A DNA stretch of 63,712 nt from an uncultured Parafilimonas sp. (GTDB taxonomy: Bacteria; Bacteroidota; Bacteroidia; Chitinophagales; Chitinophagaceae). The notes under the pieces were generated by a model. The model did not search any database. It was not told where the DNA came from and worked only from the letters and a program-made list of their open reading frames with translations. Shown here piece after piece: positions 55,949 to 63,712 of the stretch (the stretch's first letter is position 1; each line of letters opens with the position of its first letter). The position numbers and the translations under genes were made by a program. Location of the stretch: assembly GCA_937892395.1 (NCBI GenBank), contig CALAGJ010000012.1, forward strand, positions 1 through 63,712, given 5' to 3'.

Positions 55949-58630
55949 ATGTTTCCTTTGAATACATATACAAGTTTTTCCGGATTAGAACCCTTGACCG
56001 TAAGGCCAGAAACCAATTTCCTCAATATTGGTGAACGAACCAATGTGACAGGCAGTAAAAAATTTGCCCGCCTCATAAAAGAAAATAAATACGAGGAGGC
56101 CCTAAGTGTGGCACGTCAGCAGGTAGAAAATGGTGCACAGATTATTGATGTCAATATGGATGATGCCCTGTTGGATGGTGTGCAGGCCATGACTACTTTT
56201 TTAAACCTTGTACAAAGTGAACCAGACATAGCACGCATACCTATTATGATTGATTCTTCCAAATTTGAAATCATTCATGCAGGACTGAAATGTGTGCAGG
56301 GCAAATGCATAGTAAACTCCATATCGCTCAAAGAAGGTGTTGAAAAATTTAAAGCACAGGCCCGTATCTGTAAAATGTTTGGCGCAGCCGTTGTGGTTAT
56401 GGCATTTGATGAAAATGGACAAGCAGACACCAAAGATAAAAAAGTGAGTATCTGCCATAGAGCATATAAAATACTTACCAAAGAATTGGGCTATGCTCCA
56501 CAGGATATCATTTTTGATCCAAACATTTTTGCTGTAGCTACCGGCTTAGAGGAACACAATAATTATGGGGTAGATTTTATACAAGCCACTCAGGAAATAA
56601 AAGCCTTGATGCCCCTTGTAAAAATAAGTGGTGGTGTAAGTAATCTCTCTTTTTCTTTTAGAGGAAATGAACCCGTGCGGGAAGCCATGCACAGTGTATT
56701 TCTTTATTATGCCATACAAGCAGGCATGGATATGGGTATCGTAAATGCTGGCCAGTTAGTGGTGTATGATGAAATAGAACAAGGCCTTCGCATGCTTTGT
56801 GAAGATGTTATTTTAAATCAAAATAATGCAAACAATGAAGCCACAGAAAACCTCATTGCTTATGCTGCTACCGTAAAGACACAAGAAAAACAAGAGGTAA
56901 AAAATGAAGCATGGCGTGGCAGTTCAGTAGAAGAAAGATTGAAACATGCTTTAGTCAATGGCATTACCGATTTTATAGATGCGGATACCGAGGAAGCCAG
57001 ACTAAAATATCCACGACCATTGTCAGTAATTGAAGGTCCACTGATGGATGGTATGAATGTAGTGGGCGATTTATTTGGCTCCGGCAAAATGTTTTTGCCA
57101 CAGGTAGTAAAAAGTGCTAGGGTCATGAAAAAAAGTGTGGCTGTGCTTACCCCATTTATCGAAGAAGAAAAAATGCAAAACCCAAACATTGCGCAGGGCG
57201 CAAATACCATATTGTTGGCTACAGTAAAAGGTGATGTGCATGATATTGGAAAAAATATAGTAGGCGTGGTGCTTGGCTGCAATGGATATGAAATAAAAGA
57301 CCTTGGGGTAATGGTACCTGCCGATAAAATTTTGGATGAAGCCGAAAAATGCAACGCCTCCATCATAGGTCTCAGCGGGTTGATAACACCCTCATTGGAT
57401 GAAATGGTACATGTGGCCCACGAAATGCAGCGCCGAGGCATGCAGCAGCCCCTGCTCATTGGTGGAGCCACCACATCCCGCATGCATACTGCCGTAAAAA
57501 TTGCTCCCAAATATGGCAATGGTGTAGTGCATGTATTGGATGCCAGCCGCAGTGTAACCGTGGCCAGCAGCCTGTTGAGCAATGTACAAAAATCTGATTT
57601 TTTACAACATATTTCTGCAGAATATCATCAACTGCGCCATGATTTTGAACATAAAAAAACTGTAAAACAATTCCTCAATTTTAAAGATGCTCAGCAGAAT
57701 AAAGCTACAATAGACTGGAGTAGTTATGTGCCCACAACACCATCATTTACTGGTGTGCGTCTGTTTGACAATTTTTCGCTGGCCGATATCAGACCTTATA
57801 TAGACTGGCAGCCATTTTTTATAACCTGGGAACTGCATGGTAAATATCCAGCCATACTTTCAGACGAATTGATAGGTGTAGAGGCAAGAAAGTTACTGAA
57901 AGATGCTAATCAGTTACTGGACCAAATTATAGAGGAACAATGGCTTACAGCAAAGGGTGCTATTGGCTTTTGGCCGGCAAACAGTACCAGTGCCGATACT
58001 GTGCAATTATCTGTAGATGATGAAAAAATATCTTTAGAATTTCTACGTCAGCAAGTACAAAAAGCCGCCGGACAACCCAATCTATCTCTTGCAGATTTTA
58101 TAGCTCCACACACCACAGCAATACAGGATTTTATGGGTGCCTTCGGCGTAACCATAAAAGGAGTAGATAAAATTGCAAAACAGTTTGATGCTGCACATGA
58201 TGATTACAATAAGATCATGCTACAGGCCCTGGCTGATCGACTGGCAGAAGCATTTGCAGAACTACTGCATGAGCGCACCCGAAGAGAATTTTGGGGCTAT
58301 GCTGCAGAGGAGAGCCTAACCAATGAAGCACTCATCAAAGAAGCTTATTCCGGCATACGACCCGCACCCGGCTACCCCGCTTGTCCGGATCATACTGAAA
58401 AAAATAAATTATTCCATCTCTTGGGTGGCAGTGCCGCTACCGGCATTGAGCTAACGGAGTCGCTGGCCATGTATCCGGCATCCAGTGTATGTGGTTGGTA
58501 TATAGCACATCCCCAATCAAAATACTTTGGTGTGGGAAAAATAAATGCAGATCAACTTACTGATTATGCAGGCAGAAAGGGTATGTCTATAGAGGAAGCC
58601 ACCAAATGGCTACGACCCATTCTGGATTGA
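55949..58630 (+). CDS. metH: Methionine synthase, cobalamin-dependent, lacking the homocysteine domain
   Basis: About 893 residues. The order is: a pterin-binding domain (ETNFLNIGERTNVTGSKKFA; 20-300), the cap helix region, the B12 domain with DVHDIGKNIVGVVLGCNGY, and the SAM-dependent reactivation domain with RPAPGYPACPDHT. The N-terminal Zn/homocysteine domain (about 330 aa in E. coli MetH) is missing, as in the split MetH of many Bacteroidota; its partner gene is not in this window. The ATG at 55949 fits the family start. I see no cobalamin or SAM riboswitch in the preceding 180 bases. Confidence 0.95.
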   Translation: MFPLNTYTSFSGLEPLTVRPETNFLNIGERTNVTGSKKFARLIKENKYEEALSVARQQVENGAQIIDVNMDDALLDGVQAMTTFLNLVQSEPDIARIPIMIDSSKFEIIHAGLKCVQGKCIVNSISLKEGVEKFKAQARICKMFGAAVVVMAFDENGQADTKDKKVSICHRAYKILTKELGYAPQDIIFDPNIFAVATGLEEHNNYGVDFIQATQEIKALMPLVKISGGVSNLSFSFRGNEPVREAMHSVFLYYAIQAGMDMGIVNAGQLVVYDEIEQGLRMLCEDVILNQNNANNEATENLIAYAATVKTQEKQEVKNEAWRGSSVEERLKHALVNGITDFIDADTEEARLKYPRPLSVIEGPLMDGMNVVGDLFGSGKMFLPQVVKSARVMKKSVAVLTPFIEEEKMQNPNIAQGANTILLATVKGDVHDIGKNIVGVVLGCNGYEIKDLGVMVPADKILDEAEKCNASIIGLSGLITPSLDEMVHVAHEMQRRGMQQPLLIGGATTSRMHTAVKIAPKYGNGVVHVLDASRSVTVASSLLSNVQKSDFLQHISAEYHQLRHDFEHKKTVKQFLNFKDAQQNKATIDWSSYVPTTPSFTGVRLFDNFSLADIRPYIDWQPFFITWELHGKYPAILSDELIGVEARKLLKDANQLLDQIIEEQWLTAKGAIGFWPANSTSADTVQLSVDDEKISLEFLRQQVQKAAGQPNLSLADFIAPHTTAIQDFMGAFGVTIKGVDKIAKQFDAAHDDYNKIMLQALADRLAEAFAELLHERTRREFWGYAAEESLTNEALIKEAYSGIRPAPGYPACPDHTEKNKLFHLLGGSAATGIELTESLAMYPASSVCGWYIAHPQSKYFGVGKINADQLTDYAGRKGMSIEEATKWLRPILD

Positions 58631-58697
58631 GTTGTAGCATAAGCTAATGCAGTTAAAAATTTGGTTGATAACTGCGAGACTATTTGGTTTTTTATTG

Positions 58698-58753
58698 TAT
58701 ACCCTTCGGGTAATGATTATGCAGTATATGATTGCGAGTGAAACGAAGCAACT
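58698..58753. repeat. Dispersed repeat copy 2 followed by a REP-like sequence
   Basis: Bases 58698-58724 repeat 5269-5295 with one mismatch. Directly after, 58730-58753 contains GATTGCGAGTGAAACGAAGCAA. This is a degenerate form of the palindromic intergenic repeat (GATTGCTTCGTT...CGCAATC) that is common in many bacteria, including Bacteroidota. It marks the border between metH and the accessory region. Confidence 0.6.
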
Positions 58754-58908
58754 TAATCATACAAATTGTTGATTACTGAATTGCTTTGTGTTGCGGTGTG
58801 TCATGGTGATTTTTTTATAAGGATAATGGTAATGCATACAATTCTAAGGATGCTGGAAGCACTATTTACATGGCTTTCGGTTTTTTGGATAAATATTACC
58901 GGAGCTAC

Positions 58909-59199
58909 TTATAAGTCAAATACAATTTTTAAGTTCTCCCTTAGTTTCCTTCTTTGCTCTGTCGTCAATTTTCCAAGTTTCTTAATAAACCGTTTATAGT
59001 CTATTGCTCTTGGTTGGTCAACAAGAATATCACTAAGTTTTGTCAACTGTCCTTGTTTTAAATGCACCCTTAAAATTTCTGCTTCTGGTTTTACATTGAT
59101 TGTTATCGGACAAACTATTGTAGATAAGTGTGTGTCATTAAGTAAGTCAGTTTGCACTATTACTACTGGTCTTGTCTTACCTGCTTCTGTACCTACCAT
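58909..59199 (-). pseudogene. N-terminally truncated MazF/PemK-family toxin
   Basis: The frame encodes GTEAGKTRPVVIVQTDLLND, STIVCPITIN and LSDILVDQPRAID, the core of MazF-type mRNA endoribonucleases. The first 15 or so residues (the K-G-x-I-W-x-x-x-L-x-P-T strand) are missing. Upstream of Val-Gly-Thr the sequence changes to an unrelated hairpin-rich stretch. An ATG at 59199 gives only 96 residues. No antitoxin gene is adjacent. It is probably inactive after a recombination or insertion event at about 59195. Confidence 0.75.
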
Positions 59200-59213
59200 C
59201 CTGCATGCCCCGG

Positions 59214-59334
59214 CGTTGTGGAACAACGTATAGCCAAGGCCCCCAGTTCGTTTAATTTAATATGTCTTTATGGATGTAAAAAGGCTTATTGCAGGGGGCT
59301 TTCGGCTATAGGTCTAAATGTTGGCGGTATAGCC
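59214..59334. repeat. Compact block of nested inverted repeats
   Basis: Three structures lie in 120 bases. The hairpin CGTTGT-GGA-ACAACG spans 59214-59228. A longer stem pairs TATAGCC...GGCCCCC (59229-59244) with GGGGGC...GGCTATA (59294-59310). TATAGCC recurs directly at 59328-59334 and pairs with GGCTATA at 59304-59310. The block fills the gap between the truncated toxin and the AlbA_2 gene. It resembles a recombination site or a miniature element, but I cannot name the family. Confidence 0.55.
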
Positions 59335-59340
59335 TTCGTT

Positions 59341-60504
59341 TCAGGGTCTTTTAATTATAACTATCAATCTTTCTTTTTCCTGGTCATTAATAAAGTTGAT
59401 GTCTGGATAAATTCCAACTGCCCTCATTAACCCTGTCCCTGCCCCTTTATATGGAAGTACATATTGTGCTAAAGATTGTAATACAGGATTTCTTGGTATA
59501 GACACTCCGCTAACAATAGTTTGTTCTGTTTGAGAATTAGGAAGCTTTCCGGGACTAATTACTTCAATTCGATCTGAAAACATGAATACTTTAATAGTCG
59601 TGTTGATAAAGTAGTCTCTATGGACTAATGAATTTACTAAAATCTCTTCAAAAACCTCTTTTGGAATTTCCCACTTCAATTCACTGTTAAAGGATTCGCC
59701 TGATGGAATTTTTTTCATATTCTTATCAATGAAATTTAAAGTTTGAAAATATACTTGTTCCAAATTTCCCTCAAAGGCAGGTTCATTGTCATTAAATTTA
59801 CTTCCCAATAAATTAGTTGCATTAACTGAGAAACACTGCACTGAAAACTGCGGCCTGAAACTATGCCTATTGTTACAAAATACAAGCAACCCTGTTAGGG
59901 TTAATTTTCCATCCTTATACAATTGCTGATTTTGCAAAGATGTTGGTAAATCCAAGCCTGATGTTTCATAAGTAATTCCTCTGGGCGTAAATCTTTTATT
60001 GAAAATAGTTTTGTAATATCCTAGTTCAATATCGTTAGATGTAGCACCTTGAATTGGCATTTCATCGGCAAATAGTACTTTACTGTCTTGTAATAATCTG
60101 GCAATTTCTTCATTTGATGTAACTCTTCTTTTGTCTGAACCATTTTTGACCCAAATAGCCCCGTTCTTATCTTTATATGGTTTACTTAACCCTTCGTCAA
60201 TATATAAAAGAACTAAATTATTACTATTGACAACTACAGTTTCCGAACGAACAATAATTGCAGGCTTAACATTATTTGTCGATGAACCCACTATAATGTT
60301 GTTAGATTCCCTTATTTCATCAAAGGATAGCCCATTAATGGCGCCAGTTTTGTCATTTATACCAATGACAATCGCTCCTCCTCTTGTGTTCGAAAACGCC
60401 ACTAATTCCTGGCTAAGTTTATGAGCATCTTCAAGTCTTTCTTTAAACTGAACAGTGCTGCTTTCTCCTTTTTGAACTAGTTCAAGTAACTCTAATGCTT
60501 CCAT
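59341..60504 (-). CDS. AlbA_2/Schlafen-like domain protein with HATPase-like C-terminus
   Basis: 387 residues. The AlbA_2 domain lies at about residues 10-135 (ESSTVQFKERLEDAHKLSQE, AFSNTRGGAIVIGINDKTG). A winged-helix-like middle follows, then a divergent GHKL ATPase C-terminus (EEILVNSLVHRDY, then GAGTGLMRAVG). Such proteins, annotated as RecG-like or putative DNA-binding, are often found in defence islands, and eukaryotic Schlafens with the same core cut tRNA. It overlaps the upstream PHP-ATPase gene by 13 bases, which implies coupled translation and a shared function. Confidence 0.88.
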   Translation of the reverse strand: MEALELLELVQKGESSTVQFKERLEDAHKLSQELVAFSNTRGGAIVIGINDKTGAINGLSFDEIRESNNIIVGSSTNNVKPAIIVRSETVVVNSNNLVLLYIDEGLSKPYKDKNGAIWVKNGSDKRRVTSNEEIARLLQDSKVLFADEMPIQGATSNDIELGYYKTIFNKRFTPRGITYETSGLDLPTSLQNQQLYKDGKLTLTGLLVFCNNRHSFRPQFSVQCFSVNATNLLGSKFNDNEPAFEGNLEQVYFQTLNFIDKNMKKIPSGESFNSELKWEIPKEVFEEILVNSLVHRDYFINTTIKVFMFSDRIEVISPGKLPNSQTEQTIVSGVSIPRNPVLQSLAQYVLPYKGAGTGLMRAVGIYPDINFINDQEKERLIVIIKRP

Positions 60505-63170
60505 AATTCGTAAATCATTTTTCTTTGTTTAAATGCTTCGTCTCCACCTTCCATAATGTCAACTATGTTTTGTTGAATTTCTTTGTTGTCAATGCTTCCG
60601 ACTTTGGTATCAATCAAATTGTTGTTATAGTTGCAACTAATAAGTTGTTCGCAATCACCTAAAACAGGAATGTTCGGATTGTGAGTGGCGAAGATGAATT
60701 GTGTTTGACTTTTTAATTTCTTTAATTCTGAAATAACATCAAGATAAATGGTTTGGTTATCCAAATCATCTTCCGGCTGGTCAATAATTATCAAATCATT
60801 TTCTTTAAGTGTAAGGATGAAAATGATAAGTGCTGATGCCCTTTGCCCTAATGAATGTTCCTGTAGTGGTCTCTCTTTGTAATAAATTGTAAACTTGTCA
60901 GGAATACGATAAGTTAGAAACTCATTAATATTTTCAGCAAACTTTGATTTGAAGTTTTGAAGATTGTTACCTCCGGAACAAAGTGTATTAATTTGACTTC
61001 CTTCTACTCCAAAATCATTATATATCTCAATTAGGTCTGGATAGTTATCGGCAATATCACCTATCAATGCATCTCTAAGCCCACTGCCCCTCACATAATT
61101 TTTTAAAAACTCCTTAAACCGTTCTTTATTTCCTTTAAACTCAATCTCAATTTTTATAGCGGATTGGTCGTTATTCAGTTTTTCAATTTCTTCTTGAACT
61201 AACTGAAACTCTTTATGCCAAAGGGTACGCAATTGAGTAAGAGCCGCACTTAGATTTTTCCTTAATGTAGCTTTTCTTTCTCCTAATTTTTTAATCTCGT
61301 TTAGTTTGGCAATTTGTAAATCAAAATCCTTAGATAGTTTTACATAAGTGTCAGCCTCAATGTTGGGAAGATTGATATTTCTCTTTATTTCTGAAAACTC
61401 TTCTTTTAATTCCTCATATTTTTCTGAAAACAACTTTTTCAAATTTTCAAGATTTCCCTTTTCGGCTTGAAGTTTTTTGACAATGTCTGCAAGAGAAAGA
61501 AATGTCTGCTGAAACTTTGCAAATGATTCGTATGCCTGTTTGAATAACTCTGAATTTTCTTTTGATTCGTAAGTAGTCTGACTTGCAAATAAGCTGCTAT
61601 ACTCCTTGAAAACAGTTTCAACTTCGGTAATCACCCTATTTTCAAAATCTATAAGAGATTCAAGCCTGTTGCTATCTTTATTAAACTCAATTTGCTTGTT
61701 TAATTTTTTGTCAATCTCTAACTCTTTGAAAATCTTCATGTCTTTTTCAATAGCAGCTTTCCTTGCTTCAATTTCTTCTTTTTGCCCAAGTTGCTTGTCA
61801 ACTTTACGCAAGTCTGCAATTAGGTTTATTATTTTGGAAGACTGTTCTTCTGTTTCCTGTTTAATTGAGTTAAGTTTTTCACCCATCAGTTTATGAATTA
61901 AATCCTCTGTGGATGTTTCTCCTCCAATATCTGATAAATCCTTTTGCCCATAGTAGAGGGGCTTATTGATAATTGCATTGGGTTTTAAGCTGTATTGCAA
62001 TTCTTTTTCTCCGTTGTTTGCTAACTCAAAAAGAGTAGGAGATTCACCGTAGATTCTTTCAGAGATGTATGTCCTTCCATTTCTGTCAATCATTTTAACT
62101 TCCATCTTCCCACCGCTACCCAAAAAATTTTGAACAAGCCGCTCTTTATATTTTGGTTCATGTGAATTATTTCCGAGAGGGATATCCAGTGCGTAACGAA
62201 CTGTTTCAAGTAAAGTGGATTTTCCGCTTCCTCGTATCCCGATGAAATTGTTCATCCCTGCATTGAAAGATATTTTTCTGTTCTTCCATCTTCCTGTCGT
62301 AAAAGTGATTGATTTTAAGTACGCCTTTTCAATTATCGGAAGTTCTTCGGATAATCTGTTGTCAGCATCAAGCAAGGCATACATCAAAGCGTCAAAGTTA
62401 AAAGCTCCAATTTTCAGGAACGTTTTTTTGTCTGTGCCATTTTGTTTGTGTGCCTTCCCTACATCTTCTATACTTTTACAATCAGAGCCTTCAACAAAAG
62501 CTGGCAACAAGTTGCCAAACCAATTTTTAAGATTGGGAAGCTGGTCATAGGTTCTAAATTTCTGAAAACCTAAAACAAAACTTCTAAAATTTTCATTGTC
62601 GGCAAATTGTCCGATTCTTCCTCCATCAAGTTCATTAAGAAAACCGCTGTTTTGCTCAACATGAGCCATAATAACAAAAGAGTTTCTTCCGTTAATACGA
62701 TGCTCATTTAGTTTCGTAAGAGTTTGAGTTAAGTTGTAATTGCACCTAGTGTTTTCGTTTTCCCTATTTGCAATTCCCTCAAAAGCAGAAGTCAGAAACT
62801 GATTGATAAAATCGTCGCCATTTGTTAGCCATTGCTCATTATCAAAAACAATCAGGCAATGAATCCCATTTGAACCATCGTTTACAGAAAGTTCTACACC
62901 TGGAAGAATCCAGATGTTTTCTTTTGCTGCTTTTTTTCTTAGGTTAGAATATTCGTCTTTATCAAACTTGTTGTGGTTTGTAACAACACCGATATTTATT
63001 TTTTCTTCTTGTAGTCTTTTAATGTATTGATTGAAAAAGTCATTAGGATTCCTAGTATATGAAAACTCCTTGTCTTTGATAGTGTGTAAATGAAAGTCTG
63101 CACGTAGCCAAATAGCTCCGTTCTCAAAAAGGGAGTTTTCTGAAATATTATTTTCTATGTTTGTTGCCAT
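60492..63170 (-). CDS. PHP-domain protein fused to SMC-like ABC ATPase
   Basis: 892 residues. The PHP phosphoesterase domain (20-270) keeps all the metal-ligand positions: DFHLHT (His27, His29), VVTNHNKFD (His66), LPGVELS, IMAHVEQ and VEGSDCKS. An ATPase head follows with Walker A GIRGSGKSTLLE. A long coiled coil spans roughly 410-680. The signature is EHSLGQRASA, Walker B DLIIIDQPEDDLDN, and the His-loop FATHNPNIPV. This resembles proteins annotated as TrlF-type AAA-like ATPases, and the layout recalls RloC/PrrC-like nucleases with a PHP effector. It lies two bases after the XRE gene. Confidence 0.9.
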   Translation of the reverse strand: MATNIENNISENSLFENGAIWLRADFHLHTIKDKEFSYTRNPNDFFNQYIKRLQEEKINIGVVTNHNKFDKDEYSNLRKKAAKENIWILPGVELSVNDGSNGIHCLIVFDNEQWLTNGDDFINQFLTSAFEGIANRENENTRCNYNLTQTLTKLNEHRINGRNSFVIMAHVEQNSGFLNELDGGRIGQFADNENFRSFVLGFQKFRTYDQLPNLKNWFGNLLPAFVEGSDCKSIEDVGKAHKQNGTDKKTFLKIGAFNFDALMYALLDADNRLSEELPIIEKAYLKSITFTTGRWKNRKISFNAGMNNFIGIRGSGKSTLLETVRYALDIPLGNNSHEPKYKERLVQNFLGSGGKMEVKMIDRNGRTYISERIYGESPTLFELANNGEKELQYSLKPNAIINKPLYYGQKDLSDIGGETSTEDLIHKLMGEKLNSIKQETEEQSSKIINLIADLRKVDKQLGQKEEIEARKAAIEKDMKIFKELEIDKKLNKQIEFNKDSNRLESLIDFENRVITEVETVFKEYSSLFASQTTYESKENSELFKQAYESFAKFQQTFLSLADIVKKLQAEKGNLENLKKLFSEKYEELKEEFSEIKRNINLPNIEADTYVKLSKDFDLQIAKLNEIKKLGERKATLRKNLSAALTQLRTLWHKEFQLVQEEIEKLNNDQSAIKIEIEFKGNKERFKEFLKNYVRGSGLRDALIGDIADNYPDLIEIYNDFGVEGSQINTLCSGGNNLQNFKSKFAENINEFLTYRIPDKFTIYYKERPLQEHSLGQRASALIIFILTLKENDLIIIDQPEDDLDNQTIYLDVISELKKLKSQTQFIFATHNPNIPVLGDCEQLISCNYNNNLIDTKVGSIDNKEIQQNIVDIMEGGDEAFKQRKMIYELWKH

Positions 63171-63172
63171 AT

Positions 63173-63469
63173 TTACTTTGTCTTTTTCTTATCAATTTTT
63201 TGTTCTGCAATTTTTAATGCTTCTTTTGCTAAATCTTCGTCAGCCAATTCATTTACAAGTCTGTCACTTAACCAAGCAACGACTAATTCGTTCTTCTCTG
63301 CTTTAAAATGTTTTGCAAGTTTTAGCACCTGTTCTTTGCTTGGCAATCTTTCACCTCGTTCAATCTTACTCAATAATGCTTGGTCCATTCCAATTCCAGC
63401 TGCAACTTCACGGAGCAATTGCTTTTTTTCTTCTCTAAGTTGCCTTATTATTTCACCAATACTTTTCAT
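63173..63469 (-). CDS. XRE-family transcriptional regulator
   Basis: 98 residues. An N-terminal helix-turn-helix of the Cro/C1 type fills residues 4-60 (LREEKKQLLREVAAGIGMDQ, then LSKIERGERLPSKEQV). A Lys-rich helical tail follows. It heads the operon with the PHP-ATPase and the AlbA_2 protein. A palindrome lies over its own promoter, so negative autoregulation is likely. Similar small regulators control restriction-modification and other defence genes. Confidence 0.93.
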   Translation of the reverse strand: MKSIGEIIRQLREEKKQLLREVAAGIGMDQALLSKIERGERLPSKEQVLKLAKHFKAEKNELVVAWLSDRLVNELADEDLAKEALKIAEQKIDKKKTK

Positions 63470-63484
63470 TTGTAAATTTAAGAC

Positions 63485-63531
63485 TTGACAAATTTTGGCA
63501 AAAATATGAATTATATCTGGCTTGTGGGAAA
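63485..63531 (-). promoter_or_regulatory. Promoter with overlapping palindromic operator of the XRE operon
   Basis: On the minus strand, TTTC (63531-63528), 21 bases, then TATTTTTG (63506-63499), a perfect -7 box. A 17-base palindrome TTGnCAAAnTTTGnCAA covers 63485-63501 with seven of eight pairs matched. It overlaps the -7 box and the expected transcript start, an ideal site for repression by the adjacent XRE protein. Confidence 0.65.
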
Positions 63532-63712
63532 TTTAAGATTGATTCAATTGTGAAGTTTTCTGGCTGTGTCTATTATGAAGACTGTGTCGGTTAGGTTGTA
63601 ACTAACGTCAGTCTGTCTAAAAACCAATTTTAAAAGTGCAAGAATAAGAAAAAATGTGCCATTTTAAAGGCCAATAGACGGTAGCTAAAATAAATGGGCC
63701 AATCATGCTATA
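63532..63712. other. Contig end without a recognisable gene
   Basis: The last 180 bases are AT-rich and contain no frame with a recognisable product on either strand. No adapter sequence is seen at this end. Confidence 0.5.

Noticed and set aside
56860..57582. A 240-codon open frame on the minus strand opposite metH
   Set aside because: It is the antisense shadow of a well-supported gene. Its translation has no recognisable domain and metH is intact on the plus strand.
59214..59334. Integron attC site
   Set aside because: The block has nested inverted repeats, but I cannot find a clear pair of RYYYAAC/GTTRRRY core sites, and no integrase is present. It is kept only as an unnamed repeat block.
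1..63712. CRISPR array, rRNA or tRNA genes
   Set aside because: No regularly spaced direct repeats, no rRNA-like sequence and no convincing cloverleaf with a T-arm consensus were seen by eye.

Overview
The window is a low-GC (AT-rich) chromosomal segment of a member of the phylum Bacteroidota, most like the Chitinophagales/Chitinophagaceae. Three things point there: promoters of the Bacteroidota type (TTTG or TTG, 19-21 bases, TAnnTTTG), cargo proteins of the type IX secretion system with C-terminal sorting domains, and the gene families themselves (DUF2723 membrane protein, DUF983, DUF4258, split MetH, OmpA with TSP3 repeats). Bases 1-23 are Illumina adapter, so this is an assembled contig whose true left end is about base 24. 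I saw no rRNA, tRNA or CRISPR.

Layout. 24-5.1 kb: end of a secreted PKD protein, a secreted TPR-like protein and purL. 5.1-6.1 kb: a gene-poor gap with a dead VOC (glyoxalase-fold) gene. 6.1-9.2 kb: an ABC-F / S4-domain / trmD operon. 9.3-16.5 kb: small metabolic and secreted genes (cyanophycinase-like peptidase, DUF983, dipeptide epimerase, GNAT, cupredoxin, alkyltransferase-like protein) and a heavily decayed nnr (NAD(P)HX repair) gene. 16.5-28 kb: recJ and a polyprenyl synthase, an OmpA-type protein, folB/TPR/ACBP, transporters and a large metalloprotease-like outer membrane protein. 28-37 kb: a giant TraB/GumN protein, a phosphohexomutase and an aromatic amino acid operon (pheA, aminotransferase, tyrA). 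38-50 kb: T9SS cargo, AI-2E-type permease, MBL-rhodanese, thioredoxins (one dead) and a two-component signalling cluster. 50-58.6 kb: DUF2723, TPR and metH. 58.6-63.7 kb: an accessory region with a truncated MazF toxin, structured repeats and a three-gene operon (XRE regulator, PHP-SMC-like ATPase, AlbA_2/HATPase protein) that looks like a defence module.

The most striking observation is a probable transcription attenuator in front of pheA. A 28-codon ORF carries seven consecutive Phe/Tyr codons. It is followed by a 7-nt GC-rich segment identical to one arm of an intrinsic terminator that ends directly at the pheA start codon. The leader ORF starts four bases after a TAnnTTTG box, the same spacing seen at folB and, with weaker boxes, at the dipeptide epimerase, ABC-F and DMT transporter genes. 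This suggests that leaderless transcripts are common here. The second main candidate is the operon at the right end, which has a palindromic operator lying on its own promoter.
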